Source: Pelagihabitans sp947500445
GTDB lineage: Bacteria; Bacteroidota; Bacteroidia; Flavobacteriales; Flavobacteriaceae
Direction of reading: 5' to 3'
Assembly (NCBI RefSeq): GCF_050589625.1
Contig: NZ_JBNGOP010000005.1
Coordinates: forward strand, 186,001-250,000
DNA: 64,000 nt
Shown: piece by piece, positions 31,401-40,400 of the stretch
Numbering within the stretch: the first letter of the stretch is position 1
Layout: every line of letters starts with the position of its first letter
Program-made: the position numbers and the translations under genes
Notes under the pieces: model-generated
Databases searched by the model: none
Seen by the model: the letters and a program-made list of their open reading frames with translations, nothing else
What the model was told of the DNA's origin: nothing

Positions 31401-33761
31401 AAAGTGGCGGCAATCAACATGGCAGGCGAGCCGATCCCGCTTCAAATCAAGCAGGCCCTGTCGCGGCACCCAATCCAGACGCGCAATCTATATGGGCCTT
31501 CCGAGGACACCACTTACAGCACGTGCTACCTTTTTTCGAGCGAGCATCAAAACATACCGATTGGCAAACCCATCGCAAACACTAAAGCCTACTTATGCGA
31601 TGAAAGAGGCCAATTAGTACCCCGTGGTGCTGTAGGAGAGTTATGGTTGGGAGGCGCAGGTGTGGCCAAAGGCTATCGAGGCAGGACTGTGCTCAACAAA
31701 GCAGTCTTCATGCCTGACCCTTTTGGGGGGCAGGGCAGGGTATACTGTACCGGCGACCTCGCCCGCTGGATGCCTGATGGCAACCTGGAATTTCTGGGCA
31801 GAAAAGACCAGCAGGTGAAGATCAGGGGGTTCCGCATAGAGATGGGCGAGATAGAAACCAACCTGATGACCATCGAAAATATCAAAGAGGCACTCATCAC
31901 GGTATCCGAAAACCCATCTGGAGACAAAGCTTTAGTCGCGTACTTGGAAGGAGCAGGTATGCCAACGCCCGAAGTGATCAAAAAACACCTGGCACATAAG
32001 CTACCCGCTTTCATGATTCCCGATGCGTTGGTCCAATTGGAGCAATTCCCCCGCAACCAAAACGGCAAGATCGATCGAGCCCGGTTGCCAAAGCCTACTG
32101 CTTCGGCGATGGGCAGGGAATATGAGGCACCCGTAACCGACACCGAGAAGATGCTGGCATCCCTTTGGGAAGCAATATTGGGAATACCCAAAGTGGGGAG
32201 GCTTAATCACTTTTTCGAGGCTGGTGGACACTCCATGAAAGCCAGCGAACTATTGGCAAAACTCCATAACCAGACAGGGGTAAGCCTCCCATTGCAAGAG
32301 GTATTTTTACACCCGGTACTACAAGATATGGCTGCTACGATCGATGCTGCCAGGCCACACGCCCACGAAGCATTTCCCAAAGCCCCAAAGAACATCCACT
32401 ACCCTGTGTCGCATGGACAAAAAAGGCTTTGGTTGCAATGGCACCAAGGCGATGGACAGGCAGCGTACAACCTGTTTGGAGCCTATCGTATCAAAGGGGC
32501 TTTGCAGCCCGAGTGCTTGGGCAAGGCCGTCAAAGCTATGGAGGCGAGGCATGAATCCTTACGCACACGATTTGTAGCAATAGACGGTGAGCCTAGACAG
32601 GAAATATTACCTTCTGGCAATCAACAGAACATTTTCGTATATCATGCGGACTTTGAAGAAGGGGACTTACACAAACTAGCTTCATTGCCATTTGATTTGC
32701 AGGCAGGGTCGTTGTGGCAGGTAAACCTTTGGCAATCCAACGAAGACGGTTTTACACTATCCTTCAGCATACACCACATTATCAGCGATGGCTGGTCACT
32801 CAATGTGTTCATCAAGGAACTGTGGCAGGCCTATCATGCTATAGCGGGGGGTGCGGAGCCTTTCCCTGCACCTTTAGCAATACAATATTCGGATTACAGC
32901 CATTGGCAGTCGAAAAAAATGCCGGATAAGCAAGGCGAGCAGGAAAAACAATACTGGTTGAGCCGCTTCGAAGGCTGGAAGCCACCCAAATCTTTGCCCA
33001 CAGACTTTCCACATCCCGATAAGCGGTCTTTTCAAGGACAATTGCTAAAACTATCGGTGGATGATGAAATCTATCAAAAGCTGCAGCAACAAGCCCAGGC
33101 AGCAGGTGCCAGTATGTTTATGACAATGCTGAGCAGCATCTACACATGGTACCTCGGCCTCATAGGTAACAACGACCTGGTGCTTGGCATACCAGTCGAT
33201 GGTAGGGAGCACCCTGCCTTGGAAGGACTTATAGGATTCTTCGTAAATACCCTCCCGTTACGGCAGCAGATTGATAGCCATACTACCTTTAGACAACTGA
33301 TGCAAGCGGTGAAGCAAAACGTGTTGGAGGCTCATACGCACCAGGGGTATCCATTTGACTTGTTGGCACAAGACTTAGGTGCTACCAAAACCCATAACGG
33401 GCGCACCCCGCTGTTCGACGTGTTTGTCGAATACCAAAAGCTTACGGGATCAGCGGGCGTTGGTGCGTCTGGCGAAACATTGCAAGTTGAGCCATTGCCA
33501 CAAGCAGAGGGCTTCAGCAAGTTCGATCTCATCTTTAAGGTAATAGAAACTGACGAAGGGCTTACCATAGGCCTGCAATTCAGTACCGAGGTGTTTCAAG
33601 CCTCCACCATCGCTTTGTATTTGGAACAATGGGACCAACTGCTACATGCGGTAGCTGATAGCCCTGACCAAAAGCTAGGCGATGTCATCATAGATACCGC
33701 AGTGCCGCCTACTGGCATGCAAGCCATAGAAAATGAGTCTGTAGAGTTTGACCTTGATTAA
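19416..33761 (+). CDS. Giant NRPS: docking, C-A-T (Ile/Val), C*-A-T (Thr), C*-A-T (Asn), C-A-T (Ala), C
   Basis: 4781 residues, four complete modules plus a terminal C domain. The start is 19416 or the fourth codon (19425); from there a TubC-type docking domain covers about 60 residues. C1 has the odd core HHIIADYGT (Tyr after Asp217-region, H211/H212). A1 reads DGFFLGVTFK (Ile/Val), T1 LGGDSI (S1076). C2* HHAIMDGWS (H1292), A2 DFWNIGMVHK, an exact threonine code, T2 LGGDSI (S2161). C3* HHAIIDGWS (H2375), A3 DLTKIGEVGK, asparagine, T3 GGNSL (S3225). C4 HHIIADGWS (H3414), A4 DLFNNALTYK, alanine, T4 GGHSM (S4273). C5 HHIISDGWS (H4453) is the last domain, so its acceptor amino acid must be supplied by the next protein; the module is split between C and A. 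The tail is ESVEFDLD. Only 3 nt separate it from the previous gene and 9 nt from the next. Confidence 0.96.
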   Translation: MLTMEKTISFLLELKSLGIRVAVESGKLMVDAPKGVMTAEIAKSIQQNKQAIIDSLHQISDGQGQMPVFEKNEQAGLLPLSDNQEQLWVVGRLEGQNPLYNIPTAIRLKGHFDLQAAQKALAAVAQRHEALRVTFHQNDDGQGVQQVHEKPITNIAFEDLSQLKGAAQQQALDQEIETYTTEPFVLEKLPLMRAACIKLAEEEHVFLMVMHHIIADYGTIAILQHEFSTLYDGEVTGKPAQLPPVPYQYSDYALWQRKYIQTAAFKHKLQFWENHLADAPAVLQLPADKQRSIKRSYQGGSVSITWGADLTTAIKAQSTATQTTLYMGLQAALSAFLHRYSGQAQVVVGSSAANRMPAETEGIMGFFVNMLPLKTDFEGDPSFKQHLQNVKAISLEALQNQDVPFQKMLETLEVKRNTGYSPVFQVVLNLQNYQADNTLIMSGLSITPYPLSGKVAKYDITFIFKEETEGLSLLVEYSTSLFEEATIRQMVDRFEYFATELTGQPDTPITLLPLESPEETAKQLLVNNVSNDYPADASIAELFEAQAAKYPDHIAIIEKRKWTYTEVHQEANKLAFYLIEKLGVKKGDRVALLLDRSPEMIIGMLAVLKAGALYVPLDPAHPEKRIRHIMEAVAPIVILTVSDYKFDFDYFDGTLYKFDLQQATLETPANNPEVSVTGDDPCYIMYTSGSTGNPKGVVAKHRGVTRLVNNTNYVEINPDDRLLALSSYAFDGSTFDIYGALLNGAALVMPSKEEVLELPKLMQRAVEAGVTLFFTTTALFNTLVDTQLESLGGLRKILFGGERASLSQIDKFFKAYGPGILTHVYGPTENTTFSTWYPVDSVNIEHGNLPIGKPIANSTMYVVDSQGQLQPKGLVGELWVGGDGLAAGYWANDEGTKERFLPDPFDPGRKVYCTGDLVSMLQDGNIEFIGRVDQQVKIRGFRIEPDEIAHQISLHPVVSQAVVVVSEVGNSRELWGYYSGEKAVSEQAMRKYLQGQLPEYMIPVSLMSLEAMPLNPNGKVDKKALPKPEKGGEHKTALSKPPASATEQLVAGIWEDELSVQNVMRGDNFFSLGGDSIKAIRVIAALNRATDRELEVKDLFSQQTLSAFAGFMDAPPVDTGLPGRADAEQWLQSWKSNLNKGEGSDYDLLSSAEDYYPISDIQSGMLFYTLYNPGGGTYHVQQFHHWEMANFDISRFKSAYRMLLARHAIFRTSFHLQAFEEPLQVVHSMEDLEVNLTFELLETLTEQSQKEALTSYMKEDHRKGFEIDKPGLLRTGVFALGNNQYSILLTFHHAIMDGWSDATLMAELWKNYLALESTPDYKPLPLPVSYRDYVLDQWRYQQAPFVQQWWATHFEGFERMPLPFHKRPNPELTQQKRGYGFPMPQQTIDTVTQLGKELGFTFKQASLAATLATLYHYTGHHDLVIGMMSHGRPELPEAERMMGCFLNSVPVRVAASFDSVGQWVKSIGEHIVTLKSYDKLPLLQIQKLVKESKHLGNPIFDILFSYLDFHVLQENEHKEGQRDKAGSIVDGTAITNTHLDIAVARQGEQAFLSFNYDSNLFKEEEIKQLGDCFLRFMETLAHNPDEGLTSRNLLGDDEITRLLSLHDRTEKAWDQEATLLSHFHTAVMAHDSRIALAFGDEEITYRALDQQSNRLAHLLRERGVGAEKPVGILFERGADMVVAILAVLKSGGAYLPIDPSLPSARIDFILNDAQPTLVITDCKSTLNDLSISSQQWLILKETEWGHYPDSALEVTVAPDNLAYIIYTSGSTGKPKGVEVEHRQVSRLLFCEGFDFDFGSEDVWTLFHSISFDFSVWELWGPLLRGGKLVVLPKSTTQNPTALMDALVQYRVTVLNQVPTIFGQLWGAITASDSHPALALRYVIFGGEALQPSMLSGFHAQYPDTRLVNMYGITETTVHVTYKEIGTREISEGISNIGRVLPNLRICLLGDNRQLVAQGAVGEIVIGGAGLARGYLNRQMLTAERFVQDPYRPGERLYLSGDLAMMNELGELVYMGRKDQQVKVRGYRIELGEITDAMLQLDGVTSAATLVQTDDQGDKTLIAYVTGEAALNANTLKAGMEATLPPYMLPARFVRIEALPYTSNGKLDTKALSQIEGELRGTKDYVGPRNEIEKRLVKVWERQLGVQDIGIRDNYFVLGGDSIKVIRLAGAIKEAFGQELEIKAIFQHPTIEQQAAYLGEAQTNDNHHEAWLQKLTDNKVAILDNSQYAKRLPQGWEDVYPMADIVQGMFFHMRLYPEAAMYHDQFFYSFKDENFKLTQLIKAFQILVSRHEILRSSFYLDGFAQPMQVVHTPTMVDISIPIQDLQGQNEEQQQATMQAFAQADRQKPFDEREAGLWRLCVFQTGQDSYVLLKAMHHAIIDGWSNASLVTELAMVQARLAKGDTDGLPPLKASYKDYVAAQLRIQQDESVRQWWTVELENYERTPLPLQKQVRKLPTQFQKHTIQWELPADLTRQIDECAQQKDISVKNLLFAAFVLFMQRSVNRREVAVGILSHGRPPIADGDKILGCFLNSVTFRNDGKADTVADFLQEINAKSNELKGYDQLSLAQIAGIAGEETHGQNPLFDTLFTYLDFHVTGQIKGLFESGGQDPESYTLNNTLFDFVAYKMDSKHLLQFVVLEGLYDSHELEMLQQAYLMILEQLVAEENQQLENIAWITEGGVPLSVWEGPGRPRDSQNNWQEALKQAATKYPEKQALVNGQEVVGFGKLDSTSAQWAAYLVHKLGVEEGDVVAVAMPRSIAAVVSIFAVMKAGAAFLPIDADTPKERIQLMISDAGARYIISNDLSEITDADIIRTATLSSQSGLETTALAYQPTRLAYLIYTSGSTGKPKGVRITHRSLHNYWISANETYVNQQSSDVPGALFTSLAFDLTITALLGTILRGDTLHIYTGEASEELPHIMASVSPVRMVKLTPAHITILADTGMKGSLVKTVIVGGDVFTVAQYKALQMIAPQAEVYNEYGPTEATVGCIVKNVRSEQDLDSIGVPMPNTNAYVVDQWGQLLPMGMSGELCIGGIVLAEGYHGRDALTEERFVRLGALPEKVYRTGDLTKATAQGEVAFLGRADNQVKINGYRIEAGEVEAAIRNLASVEDAVVLLQSHGKQASLAAWVQSRQPITTMTIRDGLAKQLPSYMIPAAITVLEAMPLTANGKVDRKALAATSMDARPEESYVAPVTPTESLLAGLWSDVLGKESVGAEDNFFHIGGNSLSATRIAERYYQRSGMRLPIRDLFTYPVLRELAAKLDEMDTEGAFIPIAQVPAATLYPVSHAQKRLWLLDKLEEQAKQAYLIPWGVYLTGELDTDALKDAWYCLGQKHESLRTVFEEKEGAPWQRVLPEQDFPALEYFNAHHEGLEAGAIEQQATAYVNTPFNLEGAPLCRAALFGLGDKRWLLCIALHHIIADGWSVQVLRQDLVQAYAACIEGKQWDGVDSLPIQYKDYTAWQQAQLSGEALAGHRQFWYTMHAGNQTVMQLPVDKPRPAIKTYQGRIHKHVLDASATKLLRSLASEKESSMFMVVLSAVYVLLSKYTGQDDMVVGTPIAGRQHPWLEDQIGFYANTLALRYQINHNDSFEQVLDKVRNLMVEAYTHQVYPFDALVEELSLERDLSRSPMFDVLVLYNDFEKRHNSGLSGVDTTPWNLETGQAKYDLTFAFAEEGEGLVIALEYNDALFNKTTMMRMVEVLASLLQKIPLDTAQSIGKLNLIGEQEVNKLINGLNPPAMPYDAARPMYGHTEQMAESALAKTAFMAGKESITYGELNEQANQLAHYLMTNYKVGRGHNVAVLCSRSIDMPIALLAVLKSGAAYVPIDLAYPDERAKFMFQDAGATCVLTNLEGSNLPEWVREETKVCQMADNRLWLDEPTQNPQVLCEPEDTAYIIYTSGSTGQPKGVEIMHRNVAAFTDWALVEFEHCPDETVLAVTSYCFDLSIFEIFVSISRGRPVRLLENALELPTWVEKTQRSLINTVPSAISHLLDSGASLDKVAAINMAGEPIPLQIKQALSRHPIQTRNLYGPSEDTTYSTCYLFSSEHQNIPIGKPIANTKAYLCDERGQLVPRGAVGELWLGGAGVAKGYRGRTVLNKAVFMPDPFGGQGRVYCTGDLARWMPDGNLEFLGRKDQQVKIRGFRIEMGEIETNLMTIENIKEALITVSENPSGDKALVAYLEGAGMPTPEVIKKHLAHKLPAFMIPDALVQLEQFPRNQNGKIDRARLPKPTASAMGREYEAPVTDTEKMLASLWEAILGIPKVGRLNHFFEAGGHSMKASELLAKLHNQTGVSLPLQEVFLHPVLQDMAATIDAARPHAHEAFPKAPKNIHYPVSHGQKRLWLQWHQGDGQAAYNLFGAYRIKGALQPECLGKAVKAMEARHESLRTRFVAIDGEPRQEILPSGNQQNIFVYHADFEEGDLHKLASLPFDLQAGSLWQVNLWQSNEDGFTLSFSIHHIISDGWSLNVFIKELWQAYHAIAGGAEPFPAPLAIQYSDYSHWQSKKMPDKQGEQEKQYWLSRFEGWKPPKSLPTDFPHPDKRSFQGQLLKLSVDDEIYQKLQQQAQAAGASMFMTMLSSIYTWYLGLIGNNDLVLGIPVDGREHPALEGLIGFFVNTLPLRQQIDSHTTFRQLMQAVKQNVLEAHTHQGYPFDLLAQDLGATKTHNGRTPLFDVFVEYQKLTGSAGVGASGETLQVEPLPQAEGFSKFDLIFKVIETDEGLTIGLQFSTEVFQASTIALYLEQWDQLLHAVADSPDQKLGDVIIDTAVPPTGMQAIENESVEFDLD
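19425..19598 (+). other. TubC-type N-terminal docking domain
   Basis: ISFLLELKSLGIRVAVESG, then DAPKGVMTAEI and NKQAIIDSLH, the same fold pattern as the domain at 12783. Its partner should be the tail EEEVERFEF of the protein ending at 19412. Confidence 0.85.
22866..24180 (+). other. C*-type condensation domain (copy 2)
   Basis: EDYYPISDIQSGM, FHHAIMDGWSDAT and MSHGRPELPEAERMMGCFLNS. Preceded by a LGGDSI carrier. Donor Ile/Val unit, acceptor Thr. Confidence 0.75.
24219..25775 (+). repeat. Thr adenylation domain, copy 1 of 3
   Basis: Shares LVNMYGITETTVHVTYKEI, ALRYVIFGGEALQP and SFDFSVWELWG with the copies at about 49275 and 56514. Synonymous positions differ widely, so the duplication is old or selected, not an assembly artefact. 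Confidence 0.75.
26113..27420 (+). other. C*-type condensation domain (copy 3)
   Basis: WEDVYPMADIVQGM, MYHDQ, MHHAIIDGWSNAS and LSHGRPPIADGDKILGCFLNS. Preceded by a LGGDSI carrier. Donor Thr, acceptor Asn. Confidence 0.75.
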
Positions 33762-33770
33762 TAAACTGCT

Positions 33771-34460
33771 ATGAATACCACAAGCCAAAACACACGCATT
33801 GCCTACAAAGCAGCCAACGATTATTGGATGTCTAAGCTCCAGGATATCACCATACCAACCTATTCGTTGGGCATAGGTGATAAGGAGGGGAGTGACAGGC
33901 TTGCCGGCCAAGTGCCAGCCACTACCAAAGCACTGGTGAGCCATGTAGCAAAAGGGCGTGACTTGGCTTCCTCCATGGTATACCTTACGGTATTCAGGGC
34001 ATTGCGCTATCATTACTTCCGGGATGTAGACGGGGTCACTTGCTTACCGCCTCAAAAGGGCAAAGAAGAGCAGCAACCTGTGTATTTACTGCTTTCGGTC
34101 AATAGCGACACTACATTGCGGCATATACTCAAAGCTTGCAGTGAAGGTTGGAAAGCTGCCTACCAACATGCAGCGTACGAGCGTGAGGAGTTAGCGGCAT
34201 TGTTGGCAAGCCGTGGTTTCAGCTTGGAGGGAATAGGGCAAGTAGCCTACTTCGACGAGCGGTTGCACCAGCAGCATGACATGAGCGCTTCGGCTTTAGG
34301 GCTATCATTGTTGGGTGAGGAGGGAGCCGTATTCGAGTGGGTATATGATGCCGTCAAGTTCCCCGAAGTATACATGCAGCAGTGGGCTGGGCATTATCTC
34401 AAGGCACTGGCCTGTTTCAAGGAATGGCTCGACCTACCCATTGTAGACTGGCCGTTGTTG
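33771..34460 (+). other. Half-condensation domain (C-terminal lobe only)
   Basis: It begins at the YW-x-x-x-L position, which normally follows HHxxxDG by some 60 residues, and runs to the LSEEEKLQQLNVWN linker into the A domain. The N-terminal lobe with the catalytic His is absent. The protein upstream ends with a complete C domain. Confidence 0.7.
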
Positions 34461-37400
34461 TCTGAAGAAGAAAAACTCCAACAGCTCAATGTGTGGAACC
34501 GTACTGGGGTTGATTACCCTGATAAAGCCACGTTACACGGATTGTTTGAAGAGCAAGTCAAAAGCAATGGGAGCAGAACCGCCGTAGCCGATGACAGGCA
34601 GTCACTTACCTATCAAGCCCTGGACCATGCAGCCAATCAATTGGCCAGTCACTTGCGCGAGGCTTATGGGGTTGGGCGCAACGATCGTGTAGCAGTCATG
34701 CTGGATCGTGGTGTACCGCTGTGGGTAGCCTTACTGGCTGTATTAAAGACTGGCGCAGCATACGTACCCATTGGTACAAGCTTTCCAGACTCCAGAGTCG
34801 AATTCATCCTGCAAGATGTTACGCCAAAGGCGATGATTGCCACTAGTTCCGAGGTGTTTTCTGATACTGAGATTCCCACCTTGTATATGGACTCGGACGA
34901 ATGGGAGCATCAAGGCGGAGAAAACCAACTCGAACCGGTCAGCCCTGATGCTACAGCATGCATTATATATACCTCCGGCTCCACGGGCACCCCCAAAGGC
35001 GTGGCAGTAGCGCACCGGGGTGTGGTAAACAGGATCGCTTGGCAATGGCAAGCCCTGGGGTATGGACAAAACGACGTAGTGTTACAAAAGACTACTCCTA
35101 CGTTTGACGTGTCTGTGTGGGAATTGTTCATGCCACTCGCCTTTGGGGCAAGAGCTGTGGCTTGCGAAACGGTCACCGCCCACGACCCTCAGTTGCTGTG
35201 CGAGGCCATCGAGCGGCATCACGTCACCAACCTCCATTTTGTGCCATCTATGTTTCAGGCTTTTTTGGAAAACCTTGACACGGAACAGTTAAGCCAAACC
35301 AAAACACTCCGAAGCATCGTGACCAGTGGCGAGGCACTCAAAGCAGATACGGTAGATAAGCATTATGATAAGTTTCCCAGTGTACCGTTGCACAACTTGT
35401 ATGGCCCCACAGAGGCTTCTATAGACGTATCGTGGCACCAAGCCCAGCCGGGGCAATCGGTAGTGCCCATTGGCAAACCGATACAAAATATCAAGCTTCA
35501 CATATGCGATGAAAACGGGCGGTTGTTGCCTGCCGGGGCTGTTGGGGAGATCAATATTGCCGGTATCGGGCTGGCGCATGGCTATGTCAACCAGCCCAAG
35601 CTTACAGCAGATAAGTTTGTGGCTGGGGCTTTACCCTTACGGGAAACAACCTACCGCACTGGTGACTTGGGGCGGTGGCTGCCCAATGGAGAAATCGCCT
35701 ACATGGGCAGGACAGACCACCAAGTCAAGCTGCGTGGATTCCGCATAGAGTTGGGCGAGATAGAAAGCGTACTGCTACGTCACCAGGCAGTCAATGCATG
35801 CGCGGTATTATTGAAGGCTAGCCCGGACAGGCTGGTAGCATTCCTTGTAGGTGCTGGCCAAGGGCAGGAGGAAAATCTCCATGCCCATATGGAGGCAAAT
35901 TTGCCAGCGTATATGGTAGTGCACCAATTGGTGCATATAGCAGAGATGCCCCTGACCCCTTCTGGCAAGGCAGACCGGAAAGCATTGGCATGTTTGGAGG
36001 AAGGCGGAGGCATGGTCGGGCAATATACACCCCCTCAGTCAGATGAGGAAAAGCTGCTCGTAGAGGTATGGCAAGCGGTATTGCAAAAAGAGCAAGTGGG
36101 CATTACGGATAACTTCTTTCACTTAGGCGGTGATTCGATCGTAGCGATACAAGTAGTGAGTCGGTTGGCTGCGTCAGGTTACCAGTTGCAAGTAAAGCAA
36201 CTGCTCAAAGACCCCTATATCGACCGGTTGGCGCAGATCATGGAGCGGCGGCAAAACATGGCCTCACAAGCATTGGTGACGGGCCGGTCACGGTTAGCAC
36301 CCATGCAGTGGCACCTGGTGGTGCACAATGGTGTTCATATGCATCATTTTAACCAAGTGATGTCCCTCGCGGTGGATAGCTTGCCTACAATAGACCGGTT
36401 AAGGCAGCTATTCGCGCAGTTGGCACAGCACCACGATATGCTCCGGTTTACCTACCATGTGGAAGACAACTACCCCTATGGGTATATCCACGACGGGCAG
36501 GCCATACCAGAAGTTTTGGAGGCAAGCCTACAGAGCGAGGCTGACGAGCAAAAGGACCTGGAGCAGTTGGTGACCGAGGCACAGGCTTCGTTCAACTTGC
36601 AATCAGGCCCGTTGTTAAAAGCAATCGCTGTGCGGTCTACAACGCAAGACTACCTTTTGTTGATCGCCCACCATCTGATTATCGATGGGGTGTCGTGGCG
36701 TATCCTATTAGAAGACCTGCATACGCTTTGGCAAATGCCCGAAGCAACGGACTTAAAGGATGGAGTGCTCCCCAACAAGTCTTTTTCGTACCGTGATTGG
36801 GTGGAAAAACTGTACGAAGAAGCAGGGCAAGCAACGTTTGAGGAAGTGGCGCGAGAATACTGGCCTGTAGCAAAGGAAAAAGACATGCCAGCGTTGCCGG
36901 GACAGGCAATGGCAGCACCAGACCTTGTCCGAGACGCAGCGTACTGTCATGTCTTGTTTGACCAAGACATGACCGAGGCATTGCGTGGCCCGCTCAATAA
37001 GCCGTTCAACACCGATTTGCAAGACTTCCTATTGGCGGCGGTAAGCGATGTGCTTGCAGTGTGGGTGGGAGCCCAAAGCCTGCCGATTATGCTCGAAGGG
37101 CACGGTAGGGAAACCTGGGGTAGTTTTGCCGAGGTTGATTTGAGCCGTACCGTCGGGTGGTTTACCAGTATTTATCCAGTATACCTCACCCGACAAACAG
37201 GCCTGCAAGACCAACTTATCCATGTAAAGGAGTGCCTGCGGCGTGTACCGTTTCAAGGCATGGGCTATGGTATGGAGCGATACCTGGGCGAAGCAGCCAC
37301 CCCTGAAGCAGTGCGTTACCCAGTATCTTTCAATTACTTGGGTAGTTTTGACGGGGTCACCCAAACTACCGGAGCATTTAAGCTTGTCGATGTGCCAGTA

Positions 37401-40400
37401 GGGCCTATCCAAGCACCAGACGGCCCCCGACAGTTTGCATTGGAAGTATCAGCGGTGGTAGTAGAAGGGCGACTAAGGTTAGCGTTGGCCTACAACAGGC
37501 TATACCATACGCAGCGGGATATGGAACAGCTTTTGGACCAGATCAAAGGTTCGTTGGAAGCTTTGGCCAATATGGCAGCAAGTCAACAGCGACGTATCTA
37601 TACACCCACAGATTTTCGCTACAAAGCACTCACCTTGCAACAAGCCAGCGAGCTTGGAGAAACTGAAGCATTGGAGGAGGTTATGCCACTAAGCCCTATG
37701 CAGGAAGGTATCCTGTTTCATGCCTTGATGGCACCCGACAGTGCGGCATACTTTGAGCAAGTGAGCATGACACTACAGGGAAAACTGGACATAGCCCGCC
37801 TCACCGTATGCTTCCAAATGTTAGGTGAGCGGCATTCGGTACTCAAAGCACGTATATGGGGACAAGCAAGTGGCACCACCCTGCAAATCATCTCAGCGCA
37901 ACGGCCCTTGCCAGTGATTCAAGAAGACTTTAGTGACGAAGGGAATCAGCAAGCAGCCATAGAAGCCTGGAAACAAACTGACCGCCAACAAGGCTTTGAT
38001 TTGTATAGCGAGCCACTTACCCGACTGGGTATCCTCAAGATAGCCGAGGATACGCACGAGATTGTCTGGAGCCACCACCATATAATCATGGACGGCTGGT
38101 GCCTGGGTATTGTGCTGGGCGACTTGTTTGCACTCTATGGGCAGCAGGGTACGCCGAGTTTGGGCAATTTGTCGCCCGTAGCACCTTATGCAGCCTACAT
38201 CGATTGGCTGGATACCGTAGACCGAAAGGCGGCGGAAGCGTATTGGAATGCCTACCTCAATGGTTTTGGGGAAGCCAGCACCTTGAGCATGCACAAAGAG
38301 ACCGGTGCAAACGGACAAGGTAGCCAGCGTTTGCGGTTGGGCAAAGTAGTAAGCACGGCACTCAAAGCCTCGGCACAAAAGCAAGAAGTAACCCTGAACA
38401 CCACCATCCAGGCATTGTGGGGGGTACTATTGCACAAGCTTGTGCGGCAAACGGACATATTGTTTGGGGGCGTAGTGTCAGGCCGCCCTGCCGAACTGCC
38501 CGGTGTGGAGCAAATGGTAGGGCTTTTTATCAATACTCTGCCTGTAAGGCTGCAGATTGGCCAGGAAGACACGGTGTGGGGAGTAGCAGCCCGGCTACAA
38601 GGCGATGCCATCGAGGCTACCCCATATCATCATTTTCCACTGGCTGATATTCAAGCCATGCGTGGGGCTAAGCAAGTCCTGTTCGACCATATTATGGTGT
38701 TTGATAACTACCCAGTAGCCGATCAGCTTCAGCAAATTAGCCAACAGGCAGATCAACTACCCGAAGTGGTGGGCATGGGACTGGTAGAAGCAACACATTA
38801 TGGACTTACTGTAATCGTAGTGCCCGGAGAGGATATTGAGGTGCGGTTTGAGTATGACAAAGCTACCTATACCGATGCCCAAATGGCACAAGTAAGTAGC
38901 TGCTTCGAGCGTTTGGCACAGCAAGCCATCGAAACATCCGATACCCCCATCGCATCCCTCAGGCTGTTAAGCGACAGTCAACGAAAAGCCTTGCTGGCAC
39001 ATAACCCAAAGCCTGTCAGCTATCCCGATGGAGAAAATGTACCGGTACTCCTCGAAGCTTGTGCTAGTCAAAACCCCGACAAGCTGGCATTGGTATGCGC
39101 AGAGGATCGCTACACCTATCAGGCGCTTGAGGCACTGACCAATCAAGTGGCAAACTATCTGCTGGCCAGCTATGATATTGGTCCCGACGTTTGCGTAGGC
39201 GTGATGTTGCATCGTTCCGCGTGGAGTGTCATCGCGATGAATGCCGTACTCAAAACAGGGGCTTGCTATTTGCCGATAGACCCGACCCTGCCTGCCGAGC
39301 GTATCGATTACATTGTAAATGACGCAAAGCCCGTGGTCATCTTTACCCAGGCAGCGTGTGAAGCAGCGCTGCCACATGAATGGCAAAACCGGTTGTGCAT
39401 GGTGGAGGGCCATGAGTGGCAAGACTTCGCTGATCAAAGCCCGGACATTAAAATTGAGGCAGATAGCCTTTCTTACATTATCTACACCTCTGGCTCTACA
39501 GGCACCCCCAAGGGCGTTGCACAAACCCATCGTACTGTTCATAATCTGATTCGCTGGGACATAGATCACTCAGGCATAGCGGGTGGCTTGCGGCAGTTAC
39601 AATACAGCGCATTTGGTTTTGATTCCAGTTTGCACGATGCCTGGTTTGTGCTCAGCAATGGCGGTACCTTATACGTAGCAACTGATGAACTACGTACCGA
39701 TTTTGAAGCACTGTCCACCTATGTAGTGCAAGAAGGGATTGAAGTATTTTCCGTACCGTTTTCGGCATTGGATGCCTTCTTCTCAATTTATGGTGACAGT
39801 GGTTTGTCGGGCCACCAGCTCAAACATTTGATTAGCACCGGGGAGCAATTGTTGGTAAACACACCGCTGAAGCAGTTTTTGGAAGCCAACCCTGCGGTGT
39901 GCTTGCACAACTTTTACGGTCCTAGCGAGACGCATGTGGTCACGGCCGCCAAGCTGTCCGCGGCTATGGGCAACATAACCGAGCGACCGACCATAGGCTA
40001 CCCACTCACTAATGCACGCCTATACGTACTTGACGAGCAGTACCACCTGATGCCCGAAGGTGTGCCCGGGCAAATCTTTATTGCTGGCGAGTACTTGGCT
40101 AAAGGCTACCTTGGCAAGATGGCATTGACTTCACAGCGGTTTGTGGACGATCCGTTTTACCCTGGTGAAAAGATGTACGCGAGTGGAGACCTTGGCCGTT
40201 GGCTTCCTGACAGACAAATTGAATACCTTGGCCGCATAGATGATCAGGTGAAAATCCGAGGTTTCCGGGTAGAGCCGGGTGAAGTTGAAGCGCAAGTCTT
40301 GAGGCTGCCGGGTATACAAAAAGCCGTGGTCGTTGCCAGTGAGCAAGCAGGAGAACAAACCTTGTTGGCATTTGTAGTGACAGGGGAAAAGTTTGACGAA

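Noticed and set aside
36280..37570. Reading the E domain of gene 6 as another condensation domain
   Set aside because: HHLIIDGVSWRILLEDL, VGWFTSIYP and NYLGSFDG are epimerase motifs and the next domain is a D-donor C domain.
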